Under the pieces are notes generated by a model. It ran no database searches. It was not told the origin of the DNA and saw nothing but the letters and a program-made list of their open reading frames with translations. The position numbers and the translations under genes are program-made. This document shows, one piece after another, positions 1 to 5,876 of a stretch of DNA of 6,980 nucleotides. Each line of letters begins with the position of its first letter. Within the stretch, counting starts at the first letter, position 1. Source of the stretch: Chloroflexota bacterium (GTDB lineage Bacteria > Chloroflexota > UBA5177 > JANWHV01); NCBI GenBank assembly GCA_025450375.1, contig JANWHO010000011.1:1-6980 (forward strand), read 5' to 3'.

Positions 1-425
1 TCCGCGCCTTCCGCGATGAAGTACTCCGCGAGTGCCTGGCGATTGACGGAACTACGACCCTGCTGGATGTGCGCTCGCCCGAGGAGTTCCGGGGCGAGGT
101 GTCCGGTCGCGTGGGCATCGGACGGAGTCTGGGGCGACGAGCGGGCCGCATTCCCCGGGCCAGAAACATTCCATGGAATCTCACCGTCAATGAAGATGGA
201 ACATTTAAGCGGGTGGACGAGCTACGAGCGCTGTTTCTCGAGGCGGGCATCACTCCGGAGCACCCTGTGATCACCTACTGCGGCATCGGCGAGCGCGGCA
301 GCCACGCCTGGTTCGTCCTTACTCAGTTGCTTGGGTATACCACGGTAAAGAACTACGACGGCTCCTGGACCGAATGGGGAAGTTTGGTTGGGGCGCCGGT
401 CGAACGTGATGAAATCGTCAGATAA
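1..425 (+). CDS. Rhodanese-domain thiosulfate/3-mercaptopyruvate sulfurtransferase, C-terminal part (5' end outside window)
   Basis: This is the last 140 codons of a sulfurtransferase, read in the frame starting at base 3; the reading frame is open to the window edge, so the start lies upstream. Visible order: the rhodanese signature LLDVRSPEEFRGE, then GRIPRARNIPW, then the active-site loop YCGIGERGSHAWFVL (catalytic Cys codon at 279-281), and the C-terminal NYDGSWTEWGSLVGAPV. This pattern is that of two-domain tandem rhodaneses such as mycobacterial SseA, in which only the C-terminal domain carries the catalytic Cys. Such enzymes move sulfane sulfur from thiosulfate or 3-mercaptopyruvate to cyanide or thiol acceptors in the cytoplasm. 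The loop residue after the Cys is Gly where I would expect Arg in SseA-type proteins (CRIGER). An internal GTG at 69 is not the start, because the conserved LLD lies before it. Family is secure; the substrate is not. Confidence 0.9.
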   Translation, partial: RAFRDEVLRECLAIDGTTTLLDVRSPEEFRGEVSGRVGIGRSLGRRAGRIPRARNIPWNLTVNEDGTFKRVDELRALFLEAGITPEHPVITYCGIGERGSHAWFVLTQLLGYTTVKNYDGSWTEWGSLVGAPVERDEIVR

Positions 426-516
426 GGTGGTACCATCCGTCCATGAGCAACGGCGGCCCGAAAATGACCTTCCCCGAGGCGTCCGGTGGACGTCGGTAGC
501 CACCATGGGAGCAGCG

Positions 517-735
517 ATGCAGGATCGATGGGCAATTATGAGCGACGCGGGCGACTGGTCACGCGATCATCAGGGCAAGGTACAAACGTTCTTCAGTGAA
601 GCGGACGCGCAAGCCCACCTACTGGCCGCGCTGGAGCGCGACCCGGCGGGGGGCTGGACCCTGGAGCCGTTCACGGTGGACGACGCCTTGGAAGAGGCGG
701 CGCGCTCACCTTTCGCCTCGGAGGGTGGGCTCTAA
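517..735 (+). CDS. Small hypothetical protein, 72 aa
   Basis: I do not recognise a family. The ATG at 517 is preceded by GGGAG (507-511) at a suitable distance; another in-frame ATG at 505 has no good ribosome binding site, and the frame stays open further upstream to about 388, where it overlaps the rhodanese. The product is acidic and rich in Ala, Asp and Glu, with three Trp: MQDRWAIMSDAGDWSRD at the start, then FFSEADAQAHLLAALERDP, GGWTLEPFTVDDALEEAARS. The Trp-rich start followed by an amphipathic helix resembles a small folded soluble protein and not a random GC-rich frame. No signal peptide or membrane segment is visible. It lies 91 bases after the rhodanese on the same strand, and its TAA overlaps the stop codon of the convergent membrane-protein gene. 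It could be co-transcribed with the rhodanese. Confidence 0.6.
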   Translation: MQDRWAIMSDAGDWSRDHQGKVQTFFSEADAQAHLLAALERDPAGGWTLEPFTVDDALEEAARSPFASEGGL

Positions 736-1472
736 CCAACCTGGGAGAAGTCGAACGGTTTCTGCACCACGTTACGGGTGCCATAGCCAATGGTGATCAT
801 GGTGTGAGCCCCGAGCGGAATGGCGCGAATGTCGCCAGTGTAGGGCTTGCCGTTCAAGGCTACCACGCCCGGTTTCTCGGTGAGGATGGTGCTCAGGAGT
901 GAATGGCTCACCGTGTAGTTCGCTACCTTTTCCGGGGTGACGGCCCAGATATCCAGGAAGTCACCCAGGGTCGGATGAACGCTCACCGGTGATTCAATGT
1001 GAATCACCCCCGGACTATCAAGATGGGTATGCACCCAGTAGAGACAGTTTTTTGCCGTGTCATAGCCAATCAAGGAGGGCGCCAGCTCGGTCTTCCCATT
1101 GATAATCACGTCCAGATGGGTGTGGACGTGGATAGAGGTTCCCTCCGTCGGATTGCAACCGATCCCATCAATTGGGTTGCCGAGCACCTGGCCCGTGGGA
1201 GCCTTCCCAACGTATGCCCCGCCCGCGCCGCCTACGGACACGCCGCTCGGGCTGGAAGTCACGGCATGCACGAAGATGGCGATGGCGGCGATCAGCACAA
1301 TGACGGACCCAGCGCCCACCAATTGCATCGTCCGACGCTGACTTGCCCGCCGCTGCGCGGTGGTCCGCTTCCGTGGGCCGGCGGCGTTTGGGCGCCGTGC
1401 CGTGCCGGATTGAGTCCCGGTGCTCGGCGAACCGGCGGGTCGGCGGGGTCTGCTGGGGGGCGTCGTATTCAT
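732..1472 (-). CDS. Single-pass membrane-anchored protein with twin His-X-His motifs, 246 aa
   Basis: Residues 1-50 are a Pro/Arg/Thr-rich, strongly basic, probably disordered cytoplasmic tail. About residues 51-71 (LVGAGSVIVLIAAIAIFVHA) form one hydrophobic segment, and basic residues before it predict the rest to be outside. A Gly-rich linker (about 76-100) leads to an extracytoplasmic domain with IHVHTHLDVIINGK (His115, His117, His119), CLYWVHTHLDSPGVIHIESP (His148, His150, His158) and a final LGAHTMITIGYG (His223). Two cysteines (106 and 143) flank the first His cluster and could form a disulfide. This domain recurs in uncharacterised membrane proteins of Chloroflexota and Actinobacteria, from memory. 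The paired His clusters suggest metal binding, but that is inference. The ATG at 1470-1472 has AGGAG 11 bases upstream (1484-1488). The stop overlaps the stop of the convergent small gene. Confidence 0.85.
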   Translation of the reverse strand: MNTTPPSRPRRPAGSPSTGTQSGTARRPNAAGPRKRTTAQRRASQRRTMQLVGAGSVIVLIAAIAIFVHAVTSSPSGVSVGGAGGAYVGKAPTGQVLGNPIDGIGCNPTEGTSIHVHTHLDVIINGKTELAPSLIGYDTAKNCLYWVHTHLDSPGVIHIESPVSVHPTLGDFLDIWAVTPEKVANYTVSHSLLSTILTEKPGVVALNGKPYTGDIRAIPLGAHTMITIGYGTRNVVQKPFDFSQVG

Positions 1473-1546
1473 CGCGGGTGTCGCTCCTCATTCGGTAGGG
1501 AGCCCGTCACACGCGAGCACCCCTACTAGAATACCTGAAGATCCGA

Positions 1547-1563
1547 GATCCGAACGGCGGATC
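1547..1563 (-). other. Possible hairpin between the two minus-strand genes
   Basis: GATCCG (1547-1552) and CGGATC (1558-1563) are exact inverted repeats with a 5-base loop, just beyond the stop codon of the 88-residue minus-strand gene. A second copy of GATCCG lies immediately beside it (1540-1545), giving a tandem GATCCGA repeat and an alternative pairing. The sequence following on the minus strand is only moderately T-rich and has no uninterrupted T tract, so this is a weak candidate for an intrinsic terminator or attenuating hairpin. The remaining bases of the gap (1473-1576) show no convincing promoter; the best -10-like string on the minus strand is TATTCT near 1530. Confidence 0.3.
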
Positions 1564-1576
1564 GCTTCACCATTTG

Positions 1577-1843
1577 CTACTCCTCCGGAGGGCGGTGAAA
1601 TGGGCCGCCGCGGAGCGCCTCCTTGCAGCGGATGATGCACGCTTCAAGATCCAGCACTTCCACACTCTCATCACTGAACAGCCGCGCCACGGTACCGGCT
1701 ATTTCCACGGATCGCCGCGAATCGTGACGAAAGCGCGTAACCTGTCCGTCCTCATCGCGAGAATCCAGAGCGGCGAAATACCCGAGTTGGTAGAGAAGCG
1801 CGCCGAGCCGGAGTCGGCGGCGACGGTAGACCTCACTCGTCAT
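1577..1843 (-). CDS. Small hypothetical protein, 88 aa
   Basis: I do not recognise a family. The product starts MTSEVYRRRRLRLGALLYQLGYFAALD and ends VEVLDLEACIIRCKEALRGG plus a polar tail HRPPEE. It looks like a small soluble basic protein: an Arg-rich start, a hydrophobic/aromatic helix at about 11-26, a charged middle and a helix at about 62-78 with two Cys (69 and 73). The ATG at 1841-1843 is preceded on the minus strand by GGGGGG (1851-1856) at 7 bases, a suitable ribosome binding site, and by TATAAG (1864-1869) as a plausible -10. The charge pattern and upstream signals favour this strand over the 105-codon plus-strand frame covering the same bases. It is divergent from the kinase gene and 104 bases upstream of the membrane-protein gene, so it may be co-transcribed with the latter. 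Confidence 0.6.
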   Translation of the reverse strand: MTSEVYRRRRLRLGALLYQLGYFAALDSRDEDGQVTRFRHDSRRSVEIAGTVARLFSDESVEVLDLEACIIRCKEALRGGPFHRPPEE

Positions 1844-1950
1844 CCTTCATCCCCCCGTTGTTCCTTATACTTGAAAAGGAGCTCATCATGACAATCATGG
1901 TGATCAGGATATAAGGGCAGGGGAATGATCGAACGGGGCGGAGCGCGCCA
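1844..1950. promoter_or_regulatory. Divergent intergenic region with candidate promoters in both directions
   Basis: For the plus strand, ATGACA (1888-1893) and TATAAG (1910-1915) are 16 bases apart and each resemble the sigma70-type consensus; transcription would start near 1922 and give a short leader to the kinase ATG at 1951. A second -10-like string, TATACT (1866-1871), has no clear -35. For the minus strand, TATAAG (1864-1869) with TTGTCA (1889-1894) at a long 19-base spacing would start transcription near 1857, about 14 bases before the ATG at 1843. The two sets overlap physically, so the two directions may compete for polymerase. These are matches read by eye in a region of lower GC than its surroundings. 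Confidence 0.45.
1888..1914 (+). other. Possible 8-codon leader reading frame with a strong ribosome binding site
   Basis: ATG at 1888 is preceded by AAAAGGAG (1875-1882), the best Shine-Dalgarno match in the intergenic region, and the frame encodes MTIMVIRI before TAA at 1912-1914. It is translated only if transcription starts at or before about 1875, for example from the TATACT element (1866-1871). If the ATGACA/TATAAG promoter is the real one, this frame is not in the transcript and the match is accidental. Confidence 0.25.
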
Positions 1951-2877
1951 ATGACCCAGGCGCATGATCTGGATGTGGTGGTGGTATGTGAGATTAACGT
2001 CGATATCGTGGTAAGTGGGCTGGATGGTCCACCCGTGTTCGGGGCTGAGCGGACTGTTGATGACATCGCGCTCTCAGCCGGGGGCAGCGGACTGCTGACC
2101 GCCACGGGGCTGGCGGACCTGGGGCTGCGGGTTGGTTTGTGCGGGTTGGTGGGCGACGATCTCTTCGGTCGTTTCATGTTGGATCACTGCGATCGGCACG
2201 GTATCGATCGCCAGGGGGTAGTGGTTGACCCGTCTGAACGGACCGGTTCCAGTGTCATGCTGTCCACCACGGTTGACCGGGCGATTCTGACCCATACGGG
2301 GACCATGGCGCGATTTGTCTATGAACAGATCAACTTTGACGTGGTCCACCGCGCTCGCCATCTTCATCTGTCGTCCCACTTTCTGCAGGCGGGAGTCCGC
2401 CCCTCCGTGCCGGATCTCCTGGCCCAGGCGCATGCCCTCGGCCTTGGCACCTCCGCCGATACCGGTCATGATCCGGACGAGGGTTGGGACGTGGACGATC
2501 TGCTTCCGGGGCTCGACATTTTCCTCCCGAATGAGGTAGAAGCCCAGGCAATTACCGGGACGACGACGCCCGAGGATGCCCTGGCGCGACTGGCCCAGCG
2601 CGTGCCCCTGGTCGCGATAAAGTGTGGCGCCGCCGGGGCCATCGCGGCGCGAGGCGACGACCATGTATGCCATCCGGGCTTCACGGTGCGCGTCGCGGAC
2701 ACGACGGGCGCTGGAGACGCGTTCGATGCCGGGTTCCTCAGCGCCTGGCTCGGCGGCGCGGACCTGGAAACCTCGGTCCGGCGGGGAAACGCCTGCGGCG
2801 CCCTCACGGCCGCTCGGGTGGGAGGCACCGGAGCCCTGAGCCTGGCCGGGGTGGCGGCCCTGTTGGCCAGTGGCTAG
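1951..2877 (+). CDS. PfkB/ribokinase-family carbohydrate kinase, 308 aa
   Basis: A cytoplasmic kinase that moves the gamma-phosphate of ATP onto a sugar, nucleoside or similar alcohol. Visible order: N-terminal strand VVVVCEINVDIVV (Asp18 is the usual substrate-contact Asp), the Gly-rich turn AGGSG (43-47) and LGLRVGLCGLVGDDLFG (58-73), the middle LPNEVEA (192-198), and the second PfkB signature DTTGAGDAFDAGFL (250-263) with catalytic base Asp256 and the anion hole GAGD. Length of 308 is normal. Two deviations: the Asn of the first signature (GGxxxN) is Leu49, and the Gly usual before Glu14 is Cys13. The substrate may therefore differ from that of classical ribokinases. Start ATG 1951 has the purine-rich GGGGCGGAG upstream. 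It overlaps the following transporter gene by 8 bases, which suggests co-translation and a shared substrate. The exact substrate cannot be told from the sequence. Confidence 0.9.
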   Translation: MTQAHDLDVVVVCEINVDIVVSGLDGPPVFGAERTVDDIALSAGGSGLLTATGLADLGLRVGLCGLVGDDLFGRFMLDHCDRHGIDRQGVVVDPSERTGSSVMLSTTVDRAILTHTGTMARFVYEQINFDVVHRARHLHLSSHFLQAGVRPSVPDLLAQAHALGLGTSADTGHDPDEGWDVDDLLPGLDIFLPNEVEAQAITGTTTPEDALARLAQRVPLVAIKCGAAGAIAARGDDHVCHPGFTVRVADTTGAGDAFDAGFLSAWLGGADLETSVRRGNACGALTAARVGGTGALSLAGVAALLASG

Positions 2878-4063
2878 GAGTCTGCCGCGGGGCTCCTCGC
2901 TGCTGGTAGCGGCCTTCGCGGTCGCCGCCTTCTCGACCGGGCTGGGTTTGGGGGCGATCGGGCCGTCACTCCCTTCGATGCACGTTCGGCTGCACGCGCC
3001 CCTGGGGAGCCTTGGTTTGTTGTTGGGCGGCGAGTACATAGGTTCTTTGCTGGCAACCCTCGTCTTGGGGCCGCTTCTCGACCATCGATCTCCACGGCCC
3101 CTGATCGTGGGCGGCTTCCTGCTCACCGCGCTGGGATTCGCGCTGGTGCCCCTGGCGAATGGACTCGTCCTGGCGGTGGCGGCGCTGGCTATCGCCGGGA
3201 TGGGGGTGGGCGTCGACGCGGTTGGAGCGCCAGTCCTGATCGCCCGCCTGGGCGGGCGCCAGGAAGGTCGGGCTCTCTCGATCATCAACATGGCGTTTGG
3301 GGCCGGCGCCTTCGTGGGGCCGCTCTGCGCGGGCTGGGCGCTCAACGTGCTCCACGACTATCGTCCCATTTTCTATGGTTTCTCTCTCACTCTCGCCCTG
3401 CCATTGGCGTTGATGGCCTCCGCGCCGTTGCTGCCGCCACGGGCAGAGGTAAAGCGGCGCCTCGGCAGTCTTCCTTCCGGCGCCTGGCCCCTGGCTCTCA
3501 TCCTGGCCGCCGTAAGCTTCCTGTATCTGGCGGCTGAGATAGGTTTCGGTTCATGGGTGTACACCTACGTACGCGGCACCACCCATGCCAGCGTCAATGT
3601 GGCCTCGGCGGCAAACGCCGCGTTCTGGTTGGCCTTGAGCGCGAGTAGCCTCGGGACGGCCCTCCGTCCACGCGCCTGGCATGCGGATCGGGTCATTCTG
3701 GTGAGCGGCGCCGCCGCGGCATGCGCGGCCCTGCTGTTTCTGGCCGCGCCCACCTCCTTGACCCAAATCGCGGCCGCGGTCCTGGTCGGGCTCTCCCTGG
3801 GACCCATTTATCCGCTCAATCTGGGAGCGGCGGCAAACCTCTTCCCCGCCGCTGCCGGCCAGGTGTCCACCGTGGTTATCTGTAGCTCCCAATTGGGGGG
3901 CGCCGTGGGGCCATGGCTGCAAGGCCAGGTGATCACCCGATCCTACCACCTGGGGATCGGGCTCACTATCGCTCTCTGCCTTGGCTTGGCGGGCGCGCAA
4001 GGCGCGTATCTGGCCATGCGCCGTGGGGGCGCGCCAGCACCGGCCAAGCCTCTTGAGGGATAG
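2870..4063 (+). CDS. Major facilitator superfamily transporter, about 12 membrane segments, 397 aa
   Basis: A hydrophobic, Ala/Leu/Gly-rich integral membrane protein of usual MFS length, with two six-segment halves joined by a short charged loop at about 186-203 (LLPPRAEVKRRLGS). The loop between segments 2 and 3 has LGPLLDHRSPRPLIVGG (66-82), a form of MFS motif A. The second half opens with LYLAAEIGFGSWVYTYVRG (218-236), resembling the acidic Glu plus Gly/Trp stretch of GlcP, FucP and MFSD4-type hexose carriers, and has GLSLGPIYPLNL (307-318) and a Gln/Gly-rich segment near 331-352. Hexose transport is inference from these and from the kinase next door; the MFS call itself is firm. I chose the GTG at 2870, which overlaps the end of the kinase frame (stop 2875-2877); its ribosome binding site is weak, which fits translational coupling. 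No better in-frame ATG exists nearby. Confidence 0.85.
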   Translation: MARSLPRGSSLLVAAFAVAAFSTGLGLGAIGPSLPSMHVRLHAPLGSLGLLLGGEYIGSLLATLVLGPLLDHRSPRPLIVGGFLLTALGFALVPLANGLVLAVAALAIAGMGVGVDAVGAPVLIARLGGRQEGRALSIINMAFGAGAFVGPLCAGWALNVLHDYRPIFYGFSLTLALPLALMASAPLLPPRAEVKRRLGSLPSGAWPLALILAAVSFLYLAAEIGFGSWVYTYVRGTTHASVNVASAANAAFWLALSASSLGTALRPRAWHADRVILVSGAAAACAALLFLAAPTSLTQIAAAVLVGLSLGPIYPLNLGAAANLFPAAAGQVSTVVICSSQLGGAVGPWLQGQVITRSYHLGIGLTIALCLGLAGAQGAYLAMRRGGAPAPAKPLEG

Positions 4064-4145
4064 CGCCGGTATACTGAAACCGCGGCGACTGATGGGTTGC
4101 CGGCATGTGAGACAAGAGAAAGCACGGACACATCTGGGAGGATCG
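4064..4145 (+). other. Short gap before folD with a weak -10-like element
   Basis: TATACT lies at 4070-4075, but nothing at the proper distance looks like a -35 element, so a separate folD promoter is possible, not shown. Short GC complements (CGCCG at 4064-4068 with CGGCG at 4083-4087, and CGGT 4067-4070 with ACCG 4079-4082) are too small and lack a T tract, so I see no terminator after the transporter gene. GGGAGG at 4136-4141 serves as the folD ribosome binding site. Confidence 0.25.
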
Positions 4146-5054
4146 GTGGAGGATCTGCTCATCTCGGGGCGAGCGGTGGCGGCGGAGATCTACGCCAGCT
4201 CGGCCGCGTCGGTTCTAGCCCTGCAAGGGCGAGGAATCCGCCCTACCCTGGCGATCGTCCACGGCGGTGACTATCAGGATGCCGCCAGTTACCGCCGCGC
4301 CGCCGGCCAGAGCGCGAAGCGAGCGGGAATCGCCATTCAGACCATTGAGTTGGGGGCGGAAAACCAAACTTCGGACCTGCGGGCCGTTCTTGAGCGCCTG
4401 AACGCCGACCCTTCCGTTCACGGGGTCATGGTGCAAAACCCCTTGCCGTTTCCTCTTCGCCAGTTGGTCGGAAACCTCCTGTCGGCGGAGAAGGACGTGG
4501 AGGGCCTTACCGCCCTCAATCTCGGGCGGCTAGCCCTGGATGAGCCTGCCGTGGTGCCCTGTACGCCGGCGGCCGTCCTGGCCCTGATCGAGCACCGGAT
4601 ACCCAGCTTGCGGGGCCGGCGGGTCGTGGTGATCAATGGAAGCACCTCATTGGGGAGGCCGTTGTGCCAGATTCTCCTGGCCAAACAAGCGACGGTCATC
4701 GTGTGCGGGATCGCCACCACCGACCTGCGGTCTGAGACCCGGCGGGCGGAAATCCTGGTGGTGGCGATTGGCCAGCCACGGGCTATCGGGGCCGATCACG
4801 TGGGCGAGGGGGCCCTGGTGATCGATGTCGGGATCAATCCCGACCCGGCGGGCAACGGTGTATGCGGAGACGTCGATACGGCCGCCGTGCTCTCCAAAGT
4901 GTCGGGCGTAACCTCGGTGCCGGGCGGAGTAGGGCCGGTGACCACGGCGATGCTGATCGCCAATACGGTGCTGCTCGCGGAACGACACGGGGTGGCTGCG
5001 AAGATGACAGCCGATCGCGTGGCGGACGCGGTGGGAATAGCCGCCAAGAACTGA
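4146..5054 (+). CDS. folD: FolD-family methylenetetrahydrofolate dehydrogenase/cyclohydrolase, divergent active site, 302 aa
   Basis: FolD enzymes interconvert methylene-, methenyl- and 10-formyl-tetrahydrofolate with NAD(P) in the cytoplasm. Family marks from the GTG start at 4146: ISGRAVAAEI (6-15), VMVQNPLPFPL (94-104, conserved Gln97), EKDVEGLTALNLGRL (115-129), PCTPAAVLALIE, the cofactor-binding INGSTSLGRPL, IDVGINPDP, GDVD and VPGGVGPVTTAMLIANT near the end. Tyr49 aligns with the catalytic Tyr50 of E. coli FolD, but Lys54 of that enzyme is Ala here (residue 53, codon 4302-4304), and Asp121 is Glu (residue 119, codon 4500-4502). The alignment in this block needs no gaps. Loss of the Lys would be expected to damage cyclohydrolase activity. 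Length is normal. The start was chosen because homology begins there and GGGAGG precedes it at 4 bases, but GTG 4107 and ATG 4092 are alternatives. Confidence 0.88.
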   Translation: MEDLLISGRAVAAEIYASSAASVLALQGRGIRPTLAIVHGGDYQDAASYRRAAGQSAKRAGIAIQTIELGAENQTSDLRAVLERLNADPSVHGVMVQNPLPFPLRQLVGNLLSAEKDVEGLTALNLGRLALDEPAVVPCTPAAVLALIEHRIPSLRGRRVVVINGSTSLGRPLCQILLAKQATVIVCGIATTDLRSETRRAEILVVAIGQPRAIGADHVGEGALVIDVGINPDPAGNGVCGDVDTAAVLSKVSGVTSVPGGVGPVTTAMLIANTVLLAERHGVAAKMTADRVADAVGIAAKN

Positions 5055-5076
5055 GCAGCGCGAGGAGAGCCCAACC

Positions 5077-5844
5077 ATGGCTGACCCCGGCCCAGTAGTC
5101 CCCCGCCTGGCATCTGCTATGACCCTGCTGCGAGATGGCGTCTCCGGGATGCTGGAGGTATGCATGGTCCGCCGCCACGGCAAGAGCGCCTTCATGCCCA
5201 GCGTCTACGTGTTCCCCGGCGGCGCCTTGATCGAACAGGATCGAGAGACCGAACAGACGGCCGGATACCGCGCCCCCCTGGCTGCTTCATCCGGTCTTCC
5301 CCTGGGCGAGGGCTTCTACGCGGCCGCGATCCGCGAGTGCTTCGAGGAAGCAGGCGTGTTACTGGCGCGGCCCACCGACGGACAGAGCGGCTGGCCGCGC
5401 GAGCACCGGTCCCGGTTGGACGACCAGCGACGGGCTCTGAATGAAGGGCGCACCCACCTCTCGGCCGTGCTGGCCGCCGAGGAACTGATCGCGTCCACCG
5501 ACCTCATGGTGCATTGGTCCCATTGGATCACTCCCGAGGGCTTCCCCAGGCGCTTCGATACCCATTTTTTTCTGGCCCGCTTGCCTGAGAACCAGGAGAT
5601 CGTCCATGACCCCCATGAAACGACCGAGGGAGTATGGGTGACGCCAGGGGACGCGCTCGCGCGCTTCCGGCAAGGGGTCTTTCCCCTGGTCTATGCGACC
5701 GAACGGCAACTGAGCCAACTTGAGGAGTGTGGGACGGTCCCCGCGGCATTTACGCGATTCGCGGGCCAGGCGGTGCGCGTGAACCAACCGCGAATCGTAA
5801 CCGAGAACGGCACCGACACGATCGTGCTGGATCATGGCGAGTGA
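5077..5844 (+). CDS. NUDT19-like Nudix hydrolase, 255 aa
   Basis: Nudix enzymes cleave nucleoside or CoA-type diphosphates linked to another moiety, using Mg2+ held by Glu residues. Visible: VFPGGALIEQD (45-55), then a 25-residue insertion, then the Nudix box ending AAIRECFEEAGVLL (83-96) with Glu78, Arg86, Glu87, Glu90, Glu91 and Gly93. The position expected to be Gly at the start of the box is Ser72, with a Gly at 73. The later block HWITPEGFPRRFDTHFFLARL (149-169) is a trait of the NUDT19/RP2 group, whose animal members hydrolyse coenzyme A and acyl-CoA; bacterial substrates are less clear. The length and the insertion match that group. ATG 5077 has GAGGAG (5062-5067) at 9 bases, and the gap to folD is only 22 bases, so co-transcription is likely. 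The stop overlaps GTG 5841, a possible start of the next gene. Confidence 0.88.
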   Translation: MADPGPVVPRLASAMTLLRDGVSGMLEVCMVRRHGKSAFMPSVYVFPGGALIEQDRETEQTAGYRAPLAASSGLPLGEGFYAAAIRECFEEAGVLLARPTDGQSGWPREHRSRLDDQRRALNEGRTHLSAVLAAEELIASTDLMVHWSHWITPEGFPRRFDTHFFLARLPENQEIVHDPHETTEGVWVTPGDALARFRQGVFPLVYATERQLSQLEECGTVPAAFTRFAGQAVRVNQPRIVTENGTDTIVLDHGE

Positions 5845-5876
5845 GGTACCCACCGGGCGGGGTTCTCCACGTAGCC

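Noticed and set aside
16..270. An 84-codon frame overlapping the rhodanese
   Set aside because: The conserved rhodanese residues lie in the other frame; this one gives a Cys/Arg/Trp-rich product without features.
443..499. An 18-codon frame MSNGGPKMTFPEASGGRR between the rhodanese and the small orphan gene
   Set aside because: Its ribosome binding site is distant and weak, and such a short frame cannot be supported without comparison.
999..1529. A 176-codon plus-strand frame opposite the membrane protein
   Set aside because: The minus strand here encodes a clear membrane segment and conserved His motifs; the plus-strand product has no recognisable feature.
1574..1891. A 105-codon plus-strand frame opposite the 88-residue gene
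   Set aside because: It has no good ribosome binding site, and the minus-strand frame has promoter and ribosome-binding signals and more protein-like composition.
2074..3345. A 423-codon minus-strand frame under the kinase and transporter genes
   Set aside because: It runs antisense across the boundary of two well-supported genes, its product is rich in Pro, Arg, Ser and Ala with no domain, and such frames are common opposite GC-rich genes.
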